Part shown: one piece after another, positions 1 through 8,399 of the stretch
Numbering within the stretch: the stretch's first letter is position 1
Layout: each line of letters begins with the position of its first letter
NCBI GenBank assembly: GCA_021792815.1
Contig: JAJYTX010000005.1
Location: 1-32,042 of the forward strand
Direction: 5' to 3'
Origin: Pseudomonadota bacterium
Lineage (GTDB): Bacteria; Pseudomonadota; Gammaproteobacteria; Steroidobacterales; Steroidobacteraceae
Length of the DNA stretch: 32,042 bases
The notes under the pieces: generated by a model
The model's input: the letters and a program-made list of their open reading frames with translations, nothing else
Told to the model about the DNA's origin: nothing
Database searches by the model: none
Translations under genes and position numbers: made by a program

Positions 1-41
1 GCCGCCTCGCCGAGTACGTCGCCGCCCACAGGACGAAATAG
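1..41 (+). CDS. C-terminal end of an upstream gene, probably an acyl carrier protein (partial)
   Basis: Only the last 12 codons lie in the window. They read RLAEYVAAHRTK and end in TAG at 39-41. The short amphipathic ending (leucine, ala-glu-tyr-val, basic tail) resembles the last helix of acyl carrier proteins. ACP genes are usual neighbours of the ligase that follows in aryl-polyene operons. With so little sequence this is an inference from context; any small helical protein could end this way. Confidence 0.4.
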   Translation, partial: RLAEYVAAHRTK

Positions 42-53
42 CCCCTGGCCACC

Positions 54-1388
54 TTGCCGCTCATTGCGCACGCCGCGCCCGAGGCGCCGGTCGCGTACCG
101 GGCCGGCGAGCCGATTGCCGCGGCACGGTTCCTCGCGGACGTCGAGCGGCTCGCCGGGCGGTTTCCCGCCGGCCGGCACGTGCTCAACGTCTGCGCGGAC
201 CGCTATCACTTCATGGTGGGGTTCGCCGCCGCGGTGCGCTCGGGCCGCCCGAGCCTGCTGCCCCCGACCCACACCCCGGAGGTCGTGCGCCACCTGCGGG
301 ACTTCGCGCCCGATGCGTTCTGCCTCACCGACGAGGCCGACTGCGACATCGAGCTGCCGCAGCTGCGCTATCCGGCCTCGGCGGAACCGCCCGGCGGCCT
401 GTGGCCGGCGCCGCGGATCGAGGCCGACACCGTGGCGGCGTTCGTGTTCACCTCGGGCTCGACCGGGGTGCCGGTACCGCACCGCAAGCGTTGGGGCCGG
501 CTCGTGCAGTGCGTGCGCGAGGCGGCCGACCGGCTCGGACTCGCCGAGCGTGCCCACGCGGTGCTCGCCACCGTGCCGCCGCAGCACATGTACGGGTTCG
601 AATCGAGCGTGCTGCTGCCGATGCACACCGGCGGCGCGTTGTGCGCCGAGCGGCCGTTCTATCCGGCCGACCTCTGCGCCGCGATCGAGTCGATCCCGCG
701 GCCGCGCACCCTGATCGGCACCCCGATCCACCTGCGGGCGCTGCTCGCCTGCGGGCTCGAGCTGCCGCGGACCGACCTCGTCGTCTCGGCCACCGCGCCG
801 CTCAGCGCGGAGCTGGCGCGCGAGGCCGAGCTGCGCTTCCAGGCACCGCTCATCGAGATCTACGGCTCGACCGAGAGCGGGCAGCTCGCGACCCGGCGTA
901 CGGCGCTCGAGGTCGAGTGGCGGCTCTGGCCCGAGGTCACCCTCGCCCTCGAGCACGGCCGGGCCTGGGTGTGCGGCGCTCACCTCGAGCAGCCCACCGA
1001 GCTCGGCGATCGGATCGAGCCCCTCGAGGCCGGGCGCTTTCGCCTGCACGGGCGCCTGGCGGACCAGGTCAACATCGCCGGCAAGCGCAGCTCGCTCGCG
1101 TACCTGACCTGTCAGCTCAACAGCATCGAGGGCGTGCTCGATGGGGTATTCTTCCTGCCCGCCGAATCCCACCCCGACGCGCTCGGCGTCACGCGGCTCG
1201 CCGCGGCGGTGGTCGCCCCGGGCCTCGCGGCCGGGCAGATCCTCGAGGCGCTGCGCCGGCGGATCGATCCGGTGTTCCTGCCGCGCCCGCTGCTGCGGCT
1301 CGAGCGGCTGCCGCGCAACAGCACCGGGAAGCTGCCGCAGCAGGCGCTGCGGGCGCTGCTCGAGGCGCCGTCCCGGCGATCCCCATGA
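54..1388 (+). CDS. apeH: AMP-dependent aryl/acyl-ACP ligase of an aryl-polyene cluster (ApeH-like)
   Basis: This is a 444-residue member of the ANL adenylating superfamily. It is expected to activate a ring acid such as 4-hydroxybenzoate and load it on the cluster's acyl carrier protein as polyene starter unit. The phosphate-binding A3 motif is visible as FVFTSGSTGVP near residue 130, the A5 motif as EIYGSTESG near 270, the A8 hinge as GRLADQVNIAGKR near 330, and the A10 lysine in PRNSTGK near 420. At about 440 residues it is shorter than classical acyl-CoA ligases but fits the ApeH type. The start is a TTG: the preceding in-frame TAG at 39-41 leaves only CTG at 45 or TTG at 54, and neither has a good Shine-Dalgarno, so coupling to the upstream gene is likely. 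It overlaps the next gene by 4 bases. Confidence 0.85.
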   Translation: MPLIAHAAPEAPVAYRAGEPIAAARFLADVERLAGRFPAGRHVLNVCADRYHFMVGFAAAVRSGRPSLLPPTHTPEVVRHLRDFAPDAFCLTDEADCDIELPQLRYPASAEPPGGLWPAPRIEADTVAAFVFTSGSTGVPVPHRKRWGRLVQCVREAADRLGLAERAHAVLATVPPQHMYGFESSVLLPMHTGGALCAERPFYPADLCAAIESIPRPRTLIGTPIHLRALLACGLELPRTDLVVSATAPLSAELAREAELRFQAPLIEIYGSTESGQLATRRTALEVEWRLWPEVTLALEHGRAWVCGAHLEQPTELGDRIEPLEAGRFRLHGRLADQVNIAGKRSSLAYLTCQLNSIEGVLDGVFFLPAESHPDALGVTRLAAAVVAPGLAAGQILEALRRRIDPVFLPRPLLRLERLPRNSTGKLPQQALRALLEAPSRRSP

Positions 1389-1681
1389 AGTGTCCGCTCG
1401 AACTGCCCGCGCCGCATCCGGCCCTGGAGGGGCACTTTCCGGGCGAGCCGATCCTGCCCGGCGTGGTGCTGCTCGACGAGGCGCTGCATGCGATCGAGCG
1501 CGCCTGCGGCGCGGCCGGGCCGTGGCGTGTCGGCTCGGTGAAGTTTCTCGGCCCCGTCGCCGAGCGCGCCGCGCTCGTGCTGGAGTATGAACACACCGCC
1601 TCGGGGAGCGTGCGCTTCACCGTGCGCGACGGCGGGCGGCCCGTCGCCACCGGCACGCTGGCAAGGCCAGCCGGTGGCTGA
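1385..1681 (+). CDS. apeI: Short hotdog-fold dehydratase subunit (ApeI-like)
   Basis: This 98-residue protein is related to FabA/FabZ 3-hydroxyacyl-ACP dehydratases. Its recognisable core is the central-helix motif GHFPGEPILPGVVLLDEAL at about residues 16-34. It lacks the upstream PHR-type histidine segment found in full FabZ proteins. In characterised aryl-polyene systems ApeI works as a heterodimer with ApeP. An ApeP-like gene with an IPHRGRMCLLDE segment lies at 8390-8893 in the same operon, so the two would form one dehydratase that makes the double bonds. It starts with ATG inside the stop of the ligase gene (ATGA overlap) and ends overlapping the GTG start of the acyltransferase, which suggests translational coupling on both sides. 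Confidence 0.8.
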   Translation: MKCPLELPAPHPALEGHFPGEPILPGVVLLDEALHAIERACGAAGPWRVGSVKFLGPVAERAALVLEYEHTASGSVRFTVRDGGRPVATGTLARPAGG

Positions 1682-2591
1682 GACCGCCGCACGGAAGCCG
1701 GCCGGATGGTCGCGCCACCGCGAGCGCGGCAGCCTGCTGCTGCTGCGCCTGATGGCCCGGTTCTCGCTGCGTGTGGGGCGGCGTGCGGGCCGCATCGTCC
1801 TCTACGGCATCGCCGCCTACTTCTTCCTGTTTGCGCCGCGGGCGCGTCGCGCCTCGCGGGAGTATCTGCGGCGGGTGTTGGGTCGCCCGGCCCGCGCCTC
1901 GGAACGCTTCCGCCAGCTGATGAGTTTCGCCACCACCATCCATGACCGGCTGTATCTGCTCAACGGCCGGTTCGATCTGTTTGACATCGAGGTGCGCGGC
2001 GATGAGTCGATGCACGAGCGGCTGCGCCGCGGGGGCGGCGCGCTGCTGCTCGGGGCGCACCTCGGCAGCTTCGAGGTGACACGCGCGATCGGCGGGCGCC
2101 GTCCGGGCACGCGCGTCATGATGATGATGTACGAGCGCAATGCCCGCAAAATCAACGCGGCGCTGGAGTCGATCAACCCGGCCGCGGCGGCCGATATCCT
2201 GCCGCTCGGGGACGACCCGCTCGCGCTGCTGAAGGTGCGCGAGCGGCTCGAGCAGGGGGTGTTCGTCGGCATGCTCGCGGACCGCACCCTGGGCGAGGAG
2301 CCCACCGAAACGGTGCGCTTTCTCGGGGCGCCGGCCCGCTTTCCGACCGGACCGTTCCGCACCGCGGCGCTGCTCGGCCGGCCGGTGATGCTGATGCTGG
2401 GGCTGTACCTCGGAGGCAACCGCTACCGGGTCGTCTTCGAGCCGCTCGCCGAGTTCGCGGGCGTGGCGCGCGGCGAGCGCGAAGCGGCGATCCGCGCGGC
2501 CGTCGCCCGCTATGCCGCGCGGCTCGAGCACTACTGCCGCGCGCATCCGGACAACTGGTTCAACTTCCATGACTTCTGGGCCCATGCGTAG
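1674..2591 (+). CDS. LpxL/HtrB-family lysophospholipid-type acyltransferase
   Basis: This is a 305-residue acyltransferase of the lipid A biosynthesis LpxL/HtrB family. The HX4E catalytic box is seen as GAHLGSFE near residue 130. A hydrophobic N-terminal stretch (IVLYGIAAYFFLFAP) would anchor it on the cytoplasmic face of the inner membrane. The C-terminus ends in the WFNFHDFW signature typical of acyltransferases found in aryl-polyene clusters. Its likely job is to attach a fatty acyl or the polyene acyl chain to the lipid anchor. The GTG at 1674 is chosen because it overlaps the TGA of apeI and has an AAGG 7 bases upstream. In some APE clusters this domain is fused to a family-2 glycosyltransferase; here it stands alone. 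The exact acyl donor and acceptor cannot be read from sequence. Confidence 0.8.
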   Translation: MAETAARKPAGWSRHRERGSLLLLRLMARFSLRVGRRAGRIVLYGIAAYFFLFAPRARRASREYLRRVLGRPARASERFRQLMSFATTIHDRLYLLNGRFDLFDIEVRGDESMHERLRRGGGALLLGAHLGSFEVTRAIGGRRPGTRVMMMMYERNARKINAALESINPAAAADILPLGDDPLALLKVRERLEQGVFVGMLADRTLGEEPTETVRFLGAPARFPTGPFRTAALLGRPVMLMLGLYLGGNRYRVVFEPLAEFAGVARGEREAAIRAAVARYAARLEHYCRAHPDNWFNFHDFWAHA

Positions 2592-3171
2592 CCGCGCGCT
2601 CGCCGGGCTGCTCGGCGCGCTGGCGCTCGCGGCGGGCGTCGCGGCCGCCGCGAGCGCCCCGGACCGCCTCGATCGGCTCATGGCGCTGCTTGCGCAGCGC
2701 CGGCACGGCGAGGTCACATTCGTCGAGCGCGACGACCTGCGGGTGCTGACGCGGCCACTGGTCAGCTCCGGGGTATTGATTTACGACGCGCCGGATCACC
2801 TGGAGAAACGCACGCTCGAGCCGCGCCCCAGCACCTTCATTCTCGATCACGGCGAGCTCACCGTGACCCAGGGCCATCGCACCGATCATCTGGCGCTCAG
2901 CGCCTACCCCCGCATCGCCCCGTACGTGCAGGCGATCGCCGACACGCTCGCCGGCAACCGCGCGGGGCTCGAGCGGCTGTTCCAGGTGCGCTTCGCCGGG
3001 ACCCTGGCGCACTGGAGGCTGACGCTCGTGCCCCGGCGGGCTCGCCGCAGCGGCATCCGCCACATCCGCATCACCGGCTCGCGCGCCGACCTCGCCACGG
3101 TCGCGATCGTTGAGCGCAACGGCGATCGCTCGCTGATGCGCCTCGGCCCGGCGCCGGGACCGCGCGGATGA
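2584..3171 (+). CDS. LolA-like periplasmic carrier protein of the polyene operon (ApeL-like)
   Basis: This 195-residue protein has a clear Sec signal peptide: an RSR start, then a hydrophobic LAGLLGALALAAGVAAAASA core with cleavage expected near residue 23. The mature part (DRLMALLAQRRHGEVTF..., ending in an IRITGSRADL and MRLGP region) matches outer-membrane lipoprotein carrier LolA-related proteins that recur in aryl-polyene clusters. It is expected to carry the hydrophobic product across the periplasm. It overlaps the acyltransferase gene by 8 bases and the exporter gene by 4 (ATGA), placing it with the transport step. Family assignment rests on composition, size and context more than on a single decisive motif. 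Confidence 0.7.
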   Translation: MRSRALAGLLGALALAAGVAAAASAPDRLDRLMALLAQRRHGEVTFVERDDLRVLTRPLVSSGVLIYDAPDHLEKRTLEPRPSTFILDHGELTVTQGHRTDHLALSAYPRIAPYVQAIADTLAGNRAGLERLFQVRFAGTLAHWRLTLVPRRARRSGIRHIRITGSRADLATVAIVERNGDRSLMRLGPAPGPRG

Positions 3172-5579
3172 GACGCCGGGCGGCGACGGTGATGCTGTGG
3201 GCGGTGCTCGCGCTGCTCGCGGCGCTCGTGGTGCTGCGCGCGCGTTATTCGGCCGACCTGTCGGCCTTCCTGCCCCGTGCGCCGACGCCCGCGCAGCGGC
3301 TGCTGGTCGAGCAGCTGCGCCGCGGGGTCGCCTCGCGGCTGATCATCGCCGCGATCGGCGGTGCCGATGGAGGCGTGAGGGCACGGCTCTCGCGCGCGCT
3401 CGCGGCTCGGCTCGAGGCCGATCCGCGCTTCGTCTCGGTCGAGAACGGCGCCCCCGCCACCGCCCGGCGCGACGAGGCGTTCCTGTTCGCGCACCGCTAC
3501 CTGCTCAGCCCGACCGTGAGCGCACAGCGCTTCAGCGTCGCAGGGCTGCACGCGGCGATCGGCGACAGCCTCGATCGGCTCGCCTCGCCGCTGGGGCTGC
3601 TGGCGCAGTCGATGTTTCCGAGCGATCCGACCGGGGAGATGGCGAGCCTGCTCGGGCACCTCGCGCCCGGGCGGGCGCCGCGCATGGCGCACGGCGTGTG
3701 GGTCTCGCCGCGGGGCCACCTGGCGCTGCTGCTGGTGCGCACCCGGGCGGCCGGATCCGATACCGATGCACAGGCGCGCGCCATCGAGGCGATCCGCCGG
3801 GCCTTTGCCGCCGCGCGCGGCCCGCTGCGGGCCCGTGCGACGCTCGAGCTCACCGGTCCCGCGGTCTTCGCCGTGGCGGCGCGCGAGCGCATCGAGCGGC
3901 AGGTGGTGCGCCTGTCTCTCGTGAGCGGTGGCCTCATCCTGTGCCTGTTGCTGCTGGTGTACCGCTCGCTCACGGCGCTCGCGCTCGGGCTGGTGCCGGT
4001 GGCCTCCGGGGCGCTCGCGGGCGTGGCGGCCGTGGCGCTGCGCTTTACCGTGGTGCAGGGCGTGACGCTCGGCTTCGGGGTGACGCTGATCGGCGAGGCG
4101 GTCGATTACTCCATCTACTTTCTGATCCAGGCGAATTCCCCGGTTCGGGCCGCCGGCGCGGTGGCGGACGGGACGGCCCACTCGGCGTGGCAGCGCCGGG
4201 TCTGGCCGACGCTGCGGCTCGGGATGCTGACCTCGGTGGTCGGGTTCGCCTCGCTCCTGCCCTCGAGCTTCCCGGGGCTGGCGCAGCTCGGGCTCTATTC
4301 GCTCTGTGGGGTGCTCGCCGCCGGGCTCGTGACGCGCTTCGTGCTGCCGCAGCTGGTGCCGCGGCGGCTCGCCCTGCGGGACCTGACCCCGATCGGCGAG
4401 GCGGCGCTGCGGGCGCTGCGCAGGGCCTCGCTGGCCCGAGTCGCGCTCGCACTCCTCGCGGTGCTCTCGGTGGCCGTGCTCTATCGGCACCGCGATCAGC
4501 TGTGGAACCGCCAGCTCGCGGCGCTGAGCCCCATCCCGGCGGCCGCCGAGCGCCGGGATGCCACGTTGCGCTCGGATCTCGGCGCGCCCGACGTGCGCGA
4601 CCTCGTGGTCATTCGCGCGCCCGACCGCCAAGCGGCCTTGCGCGGCGCCGAGCAGGCCGGCCACGCGCTCGACGGTCTGGTGGGCCGCGGGGTCCTCGCC
4701 GGGTACGCCAGCCCGGCGCGCTACCTGCCGAGCGTCGCGCGCCAGCGCCAGCGCCAGGGGAGTCTGCCGCCGCCCGCAGTGCTGCGCCGCCGCCTGGCGC
4801 GGGCGGTCTCGGGGCTGCCGGTGGCCGTCTCGACGCTGACGCCCTTCCTCGAGGCGGTCGAGGCTGCGCGCGGCGCGCAGCCGCTGCGCCCCAGGGACCT
4901 CGCCGGCACGTCGTTTGCCCCGGCGGTCGATGCGCTGCTGAGACGCAACGGGCGGCAGTGGCAGGCGCTGCTGCCGCTCACGGCTCCGGCCTCGGGCCCG
5001 CACGCCGGGCGGATCGATGTCGGTGCGGTGCGTGCCGCGCTGTCGGTCACCGCTCCCGCGCGGGTCAGCGTGCTCGATCTCAAGGCTGGGGCGGACGCGC
5101 TGTATGCCACCTACCTGCGGGAAGCCGTGATGTTTTCCCTCGGGGGGCTCGCGGCCATCGTGGCGCTGCTCGGGATCTCGCTGCGCTCGGCGCTGCGGGT
5201 GGCGCGCGTGGTGCTGCCGCTGCTGCTCGCGGTGCTCACCGTCGCCGCGGGTCTCACGGCGCTCGGGGTCCGCCTCACCCTGCTGCACGTCATCGGTCTG
5301 CTGCTGATCGTGGCGGTCGGCTCGAACTATGCCCTGTTCTTCGACCGGCCCTCCGAGACGCCCGCACTCACTCTCGCCTCGCTGCTCATCGCCAATGCGG
5401 CCACCGTCCTCGGGTTCGGGGTGCTCGCCTTCTCCTCGGTGCCGGTGCTCGCGGACCTCGGGGCGACCGTCGCCCCCGGGGCCCTGCTCGCGCTCCTGTT
5501 TGCCGCGATCCTGGCACGCCCGCCGCGGCCGGCGCACCCTCCGGCTGGCCGGCCCGCGCCGGCTTCTGGGACAATCTGA
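3168..5579 (+). CDS. MMPL/RND-family exporter of the polyene operon (ApeM-like)
   Basis: This 803-residue inner-membrane protein has two RND halves. There is an N-terminal membrane helix at about 5-25, a periplasmic domain to about 240, a bundle of helices at about 245-440, a second periplasmic domain, and a final bundle at about 650-795. The first half carries the transmembrane motif GEAVDYSIYF with the acidic residue that MMPL/RND pumps use in proton relay. The equivalent site in the second half reads VGSNYALFF, with asparagine where an aspartate is common. Such predicted exporters are a regular component of aryl-polyene clusters and are thought to move the finished lipid out of the inner membrane. 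Start ATG overlaps the lolA-like stop. Confidence 0.85.
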   Translation: MRRRAATVMLWAVLALLAALVVLRARYSADLSAFLPRAPTPAQRLLVEQLRRGVASRLIIAAIGGADGGVRARLSRALAARLEADPRFVSVENGAPATARRDEAFLFAHRYLLSPTVSAQRFSVAGLHAAIGDSLDRLASPLGLLAQSMFPSDPTGEMASLLGHLAPGRAPRMAHGVWVSPRGHLALLLVRTRAAGSDTDAQARAIEAIRRAFAAARGPLRARATLELTGPAVFAVAARERIERQVVRLSLVSGGLILCLLLLVYRSLTALALGLVPVASGALAGVAAVALRFTVVQGVTLGFGVTLIGEAVDYSIYFLIQANSPVRAAGAVADGTAHSAWQRRVWPTLRLGMLTSVVGFASLLPSSFPGLAQLGLYSLCGVLAAGLVTRFVLPQLVPRRLALRDLTPIGEAALRALRRASLARVALALLAVLSVAVLYRHRDQLWNRQLAALSPIPAAAERRDATLRSDLGAPDVRDLVVIRAPDRQAALRGAEQAGHALDGLVGRGVLAGYASPARYLPSVARQRQRQGSLPPPAVLRRRLARAVSGLPVAVSTLTPFLEAVEAARGAQPLRPRDLAGTSFAPAVDALLRRNGRQWQALLPLTAPASGPHAGRIDVGAVRAALSVTAPARVSVLDLKAGADALYATYLREAVMFSLGGLAAIVALLGISLRSALRVARVVLPLLLAVLTVAAGLTALGVRLTLLHVIGLLLIVAVGSNYALFFDRPSETPALTLASLLIANAATVLGFGVLAFSSVPVLADLGATVAPGALLALLFAAILARPPRPAHPPAGRPAPASGTI

Positions 5580-5582
5580 CCG

Positions 5583-6398
5583 ATGACCCTGCGCTGCGCC
5601 TCAGACCCGCCGTGGCGACCCTCGCCGCTGCTGCTCGCCTCCCTCGGCGTGCACGGCGGGGCGCTCGCGACCGTGCTCGCCCGGCCGGCCGAGTGGCCCT
5701 GGGCGCTCGCCGCGGTGGGGGCCGATCACGCGCTGCTCGCCGCCGCCGGCCTGTGGCCGCGCAGCCGGCTGCTCGGACCGAACTGGACGCGGCTGCCCGC
5801 GGCGGCCGGGTCCGGCCGCGTGGCGATCACCGTCGATGACGGTCCGGATCCGGACATCACCCCGCGGGTGCTGGCGCAGCTGGCGCAATACCGGGCGCCG
5901 GCCACTTTCTTCTGCATCGGCGAGCGGGTCGGGCAGCATCCGCAGCTGGCGCGCGCGCTCGCCGAGCAAGGCCATGCCGTCGAGAACCACAGTCAGCATC
6001 ATCTGCATCACTTCTCGCTCCTCGGGCCGCGCGCGCTCGCCCGTGAGATCGAGTGGGCGCAGGCGCTCATCGGCGCGGCCACCGGCCGGCGCCCGCAGTT
6101 CTTCCGCGCCCCGGCGGGGCTGCGCAGCCCGTTGCTCGACCCGGTGCTGCAGCGGCTCGGGCTGCAGCTGGCGAGCTGGACCCGGCGCGGGTTCGATACC
6201 GTCCACTCGAGCGCCGCAACGGTGTACGCCCGGCTCACCCGCGGCCTCGGCGCCGGGGACATCCTGCTGCTGCACGATGGACATGCGGCCCGGACCCGGC
6301 GCGGCGTGCCGGTGATTCTCGAGGTGCTGCCGCGGCTGCTCGATGCGGTGCTGGGCGCGGGACTGCAGCCGGTCACGCTGTGCGCGTGTCTGACATGA
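5583..6398 (+). CDS. Membrane-anchored NodB-type polysaccharide deacetylase
   Basis: This 271-residue protein has hydrophobic segments in its first 65 residues (two probable membrane helices) followed by a carbohydrate esterase family 4 (NodB homology) domain. All main motifs are present: TVDDGPDP with Asp85 and Asp86 (general base and metal ligand), HSQHH (metal-binding histidines), RAPAG, and LLHDGH near the C-terminus. It is therefore expected to be an active metal-dependent N- or O-deacetylase facing the periplasm. It begins 3 bases after the exporter gene and overlaps the ketosynthase gene by 4, so it is a true operon member. The substrate is unknown; an acylated sugar on the polyene glycolipid or a neighbouring surface polysaccharide are both possible. 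Confidence 0.85.
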   Translation: MTLRCASDPPWRPSPLLLASLGVHGGALATVLARPAEWPWALAAVGADHALLAAAGLWPRSRLLGPNWTRLPAAAGSGRVAITVDDGPDPDITPRVLAQLAQYRAPATFFCIGERVGQHPQLARALAEQGHAVENHSQHHLHHFSLLGPRALAREIEWAQALIGAATGRRPQFFRAPAGLRSPLLDPVLQRLGLQLASWTRRGFDTVHSSAATVYARLTRGLGAGDILLLHDGHAARTRRGVPVILEVLPRLLDAVLGAGLQPVTLCACLT

Positions 6399-7585
6399 CA
6401 CCCCTGCACCTGTCGCACTTCACCGCGACGAGTTGCATCGGACGCGGCCTCGAGGAGACGCTGCACGCCCTGCTCGCGCAGCGCGGCGGGCTCGCGCCCT
6501 GCGCCTTCGAGAGCGTGCGGCTCGAGACCCACGTCGGCGAGGTGCTGGGCGTCGACGAGGTGCGCATCCCGGCGCCGCTGGCGCGGTTTGATTCGCGCAA
6601 CAACCGGCTGGCGCTGCTCGGGCTCGCCCAGGACGGCTTTCGCGACGCGGTGGCCGCGTGCGCCGGCCGCGTCGGAGCCCACCGGGTGGGGTTGTTCCTC
6701 GGCACCAGCACCTCCGGCATGCTCGAGACGGAGATCGCCTACCGGCGGCGCGATGCCTCGGGCGCCCTGCCCGCGCCGTTCGATTACGCGGCGACGCACA
6801 ACGCCTACTCGCTGGCGGCATTCGTGCAGCGCGTGCTGCGGATCGCCGGGCCCTCGGCGGTCGTGTGCACCGCGTGCTCCTCGAGCGCCAAGGCGTTCGG
6901 CTCGGCGCAGCGCCTGATCGCGGCGGGGCTGATCGATGCGGCGGTCGTCGGCGGCGTCGACTCGCTGTGCCTCACGACTCTCTACGGCTTCCACTCGCTG
7001 CAGCTGGTCTCGCGCACGCCCTGCCGGCCCTTCGATGCGGCGCGCGATGGCATCTCGATCGGTGAAGCGGCCGCCTTCGTCCTGGTGCAGCGGCCGGATG
7101 CGGCCGCGCCGCCCGGCGCCCTGCTGCTCACGGGCATCGGCGAGTCGAGCGATGCCTATCACATGTCCTCGCCGCACCCCGAGGGCCTCGGCGCCCTCGC
7201 GGCCATGCGCCAGGCGCTCGAGGCGGCCGCGATCGGCCCTGAGGACATCGACTACGTGAACCTGCACGGCACCGGCACCCCGAGCAACGACCGCGCCGAG
7301 GCGCGGGCGGTGGACGCGCTGTTCGGGCCGACGCTCGCGGCCAGCTCGACCAAGGGGGCCACGGGCCACACCCTCGGGGCGGCCGGGGCGCTCGAGGCCA
7401 TCTTCTGTGCGCTCGCCCTGCGCCACGGCGTGGCGCCCGGCGGTCTGCACACCACGGCCGTCGACGCCGCCGTACGCTTCGAGTACCTGCGCGAGAATCG
7501 CCGCCGGCCGCTGCGGCGGGTACTCAGCAACTCCTTCGGCTTCGGCGGCTCGAACTGCAGCCTGGTGCTGCAGCGTGCCGCCTGA
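6395..7585 (+). CDS. apeO: Beta-ketoacyl-ACP synthase, aryl-polyene type (ApeO-like)
   Basis: This is a 396-residue FabF-like condensing enzyme. The nucleophilic cysteine is Cys161 in VVCTACSSSAK. The two catalytic histidines sit in NLHGTGTPSND and STKGATGHTLGAAGA, and the glycine-rich C-terminal loop FGFGGSN is intact, so the protein should be active in chain extension with malonyl-ACP. In characterised systems ApeO pairs with the chain-length factor ApeC, and a matching protein is encoded directly downstream. The ATG at 6395 overlaps the stop of the deacetylase gene and gives the standard KS N-terminus. Confidence 0.87.
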   Translation: MTPLHLSHFTATSCIGRGLEETLHALLAQRGGLAPCAFESVRLETHVGEVLGVDEVRIPAPLARFDSRNNRLALLGLAQDGFRDAVAACAGRVGAHRVGLFLGTSTSGMLETEIAYRRRDASGALPAPFDYAATHNAYSLAAFVQRVLRIAGPSAVVCTACSSSAKAFGSAQRLIAAGLIDAAVVGGVDSLCLTTLYGFHSLQLVSRTPCRPFDAARDGISIGEAAAFVLVQRPDAAAPPGALLLTGIGESSDAYHMSSPHPEGLGALAAMRQALEAAAIGPEDIDYVNLHGTGTPSNDRAEARAVDALFGPTLAASSTKGATGHTLGAAGALEAIFCALALRHGVAPGGLHTTAVDAAVRFEYLRENRRRPLRRVLSNSFGFGGSNCSLVLQRAA

Positions 7586-7595
7586 GGGGTCTCGC

Positions 7596-8399
7596 ATGCC
7601 GGTCCCGCCCTTGAGCGCGCGCATCCGCGGCCTCGGTGTCCTCGGACCCGGCCTGCCCGAGTGGCGCAGCGCCGCGGCGGTGCTCGCCGGGCAGGCACCC
7701 TACCAGCCCGCACCGACCGCGCTGCCCGCGGTGGACGCGCTGCCGGCGGCCGAGCGGCGCCGCACCGGCGCGACGGTGCGACTCGCCCTCGCGGTCGGCC
7801 AGCAAGCGGTCCGGGACGCCGGCGCCGACGCCGCGACGCTCGCCACGGTGTTTGCCTCCTCCGGGGGCGATGGGGCGATCTGCCACGAAATCTGCTCCAC
7901 GCTCGCCTCCGAGGACCGGCAGCTCTCCCCGACGCGGTTTCACAACTCCGTGCACAATGCCGCAGCGGGCTACTGGGGCATCGCCCTCAAGGCCACCGCC
8001 CGCTCCACCGCGCTCTGCGCCTTCGATGGAAGCTTCGCGGCCGGGCTCCTCGAGGCGGTGACCCAGGTGGCGCTCGAGGGCGCGCCCGTGCTGCTCGTCG
8101 CCTACGAGACCGCCTATCCCGAGCCGCTCAACGCCAAGCGTCCCCTGCCCGATGCCTTCGGCGTGGCGCTGCTGCTCGATCCGGACCCCCGCGGGCCCGC
8201 CCACGGGCGCATCACGCTCAGCCTGGCGGAGGGCGCCGCGGAGCGGATGGCGGAGCCGCCTCTCGAGGCATTGCGTGTCTCGGCCCCGGCCGCGCGCAGC
8301 CTGCCGCTGTTGAGACGGCTGGCCCGGCGGGACGACGGCCCGGTGCGGATCGAGTATCTCGGGCGGAGCCTGCAGGTGGAGGTCTGCGAATGTCGCTGA
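7596..8399 (+). CDS. apeC: Beta-ketoacyl synthase-like chain-length factor (ApeC-like)
   Basis: This 267-residue protein resembles only the N-terminal half of a ketosynthase. The nucleophile-elbow region reads CAFDGSFAAGLLEA. Aligned by eye by spacing to the following hydrophobic strand, the catalytic cysteine position falls on the aspartate, and the C-terminal histidine motifs of true ketosynthases are absent. It is thus expected to be non-catalytic and to pair with the ketosynthase encoded just upstream, limiting polyene length. Established knowledge: ApeO and ApeC form such a heterodimer in Xenorhabdus. The start at 7596 has a GAGGGG ribosome-binding site about 6 bases upstream. It overlaps the next gene by 10 bases. 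Confidence 0.8.
   Translation: MPVPPLSARIRGLGVLGPGLPEWRSAAAVLAGQAPYQPAPTALPAVDALPAAERRRTGATVRLALAVGQQAVRDAGADAATLATVFASSGGDGAICHEICSTLASEDRQLSPTRFHNSVHNAAAGYWGIALKATARSTALCAFDGSFAAGLLEAVTQVALEGAPVLLVAYETAYPEPLNAKRPLPDAFGVALLLDPDPRGPAHGRITLSLAEGAAERMAEPPLEALRVSAPAARSLPLLRRLARRDDGPVRIEYLGRSLQVEVCECR

Noticed and set aside
2904..5537. An 877-codon open frame on the minus strand opposite the exporter gene
   Set aside because: Its translation is dominated by Arg, Gln, Gly, His and Glu without domains, typical of an antisense shadow of a GC-rich gene. The plus-strand frame encodes a clear MMPL exporter.
3197..5839. An 880-codon plus-strand frame overlapping the exporter gene
   Set aside because: Arg/Ala/Gly-rich low-complexity translation with no recognisable domain. 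It runs across two real genes and lacks a ribosome-binding site.
6008..7624. A 538-codon minus-strand frame opposite the ketosynthase
   Set aside because: Antisense shadow; the plus strand has the ketosynthase with intact catalytic residues.
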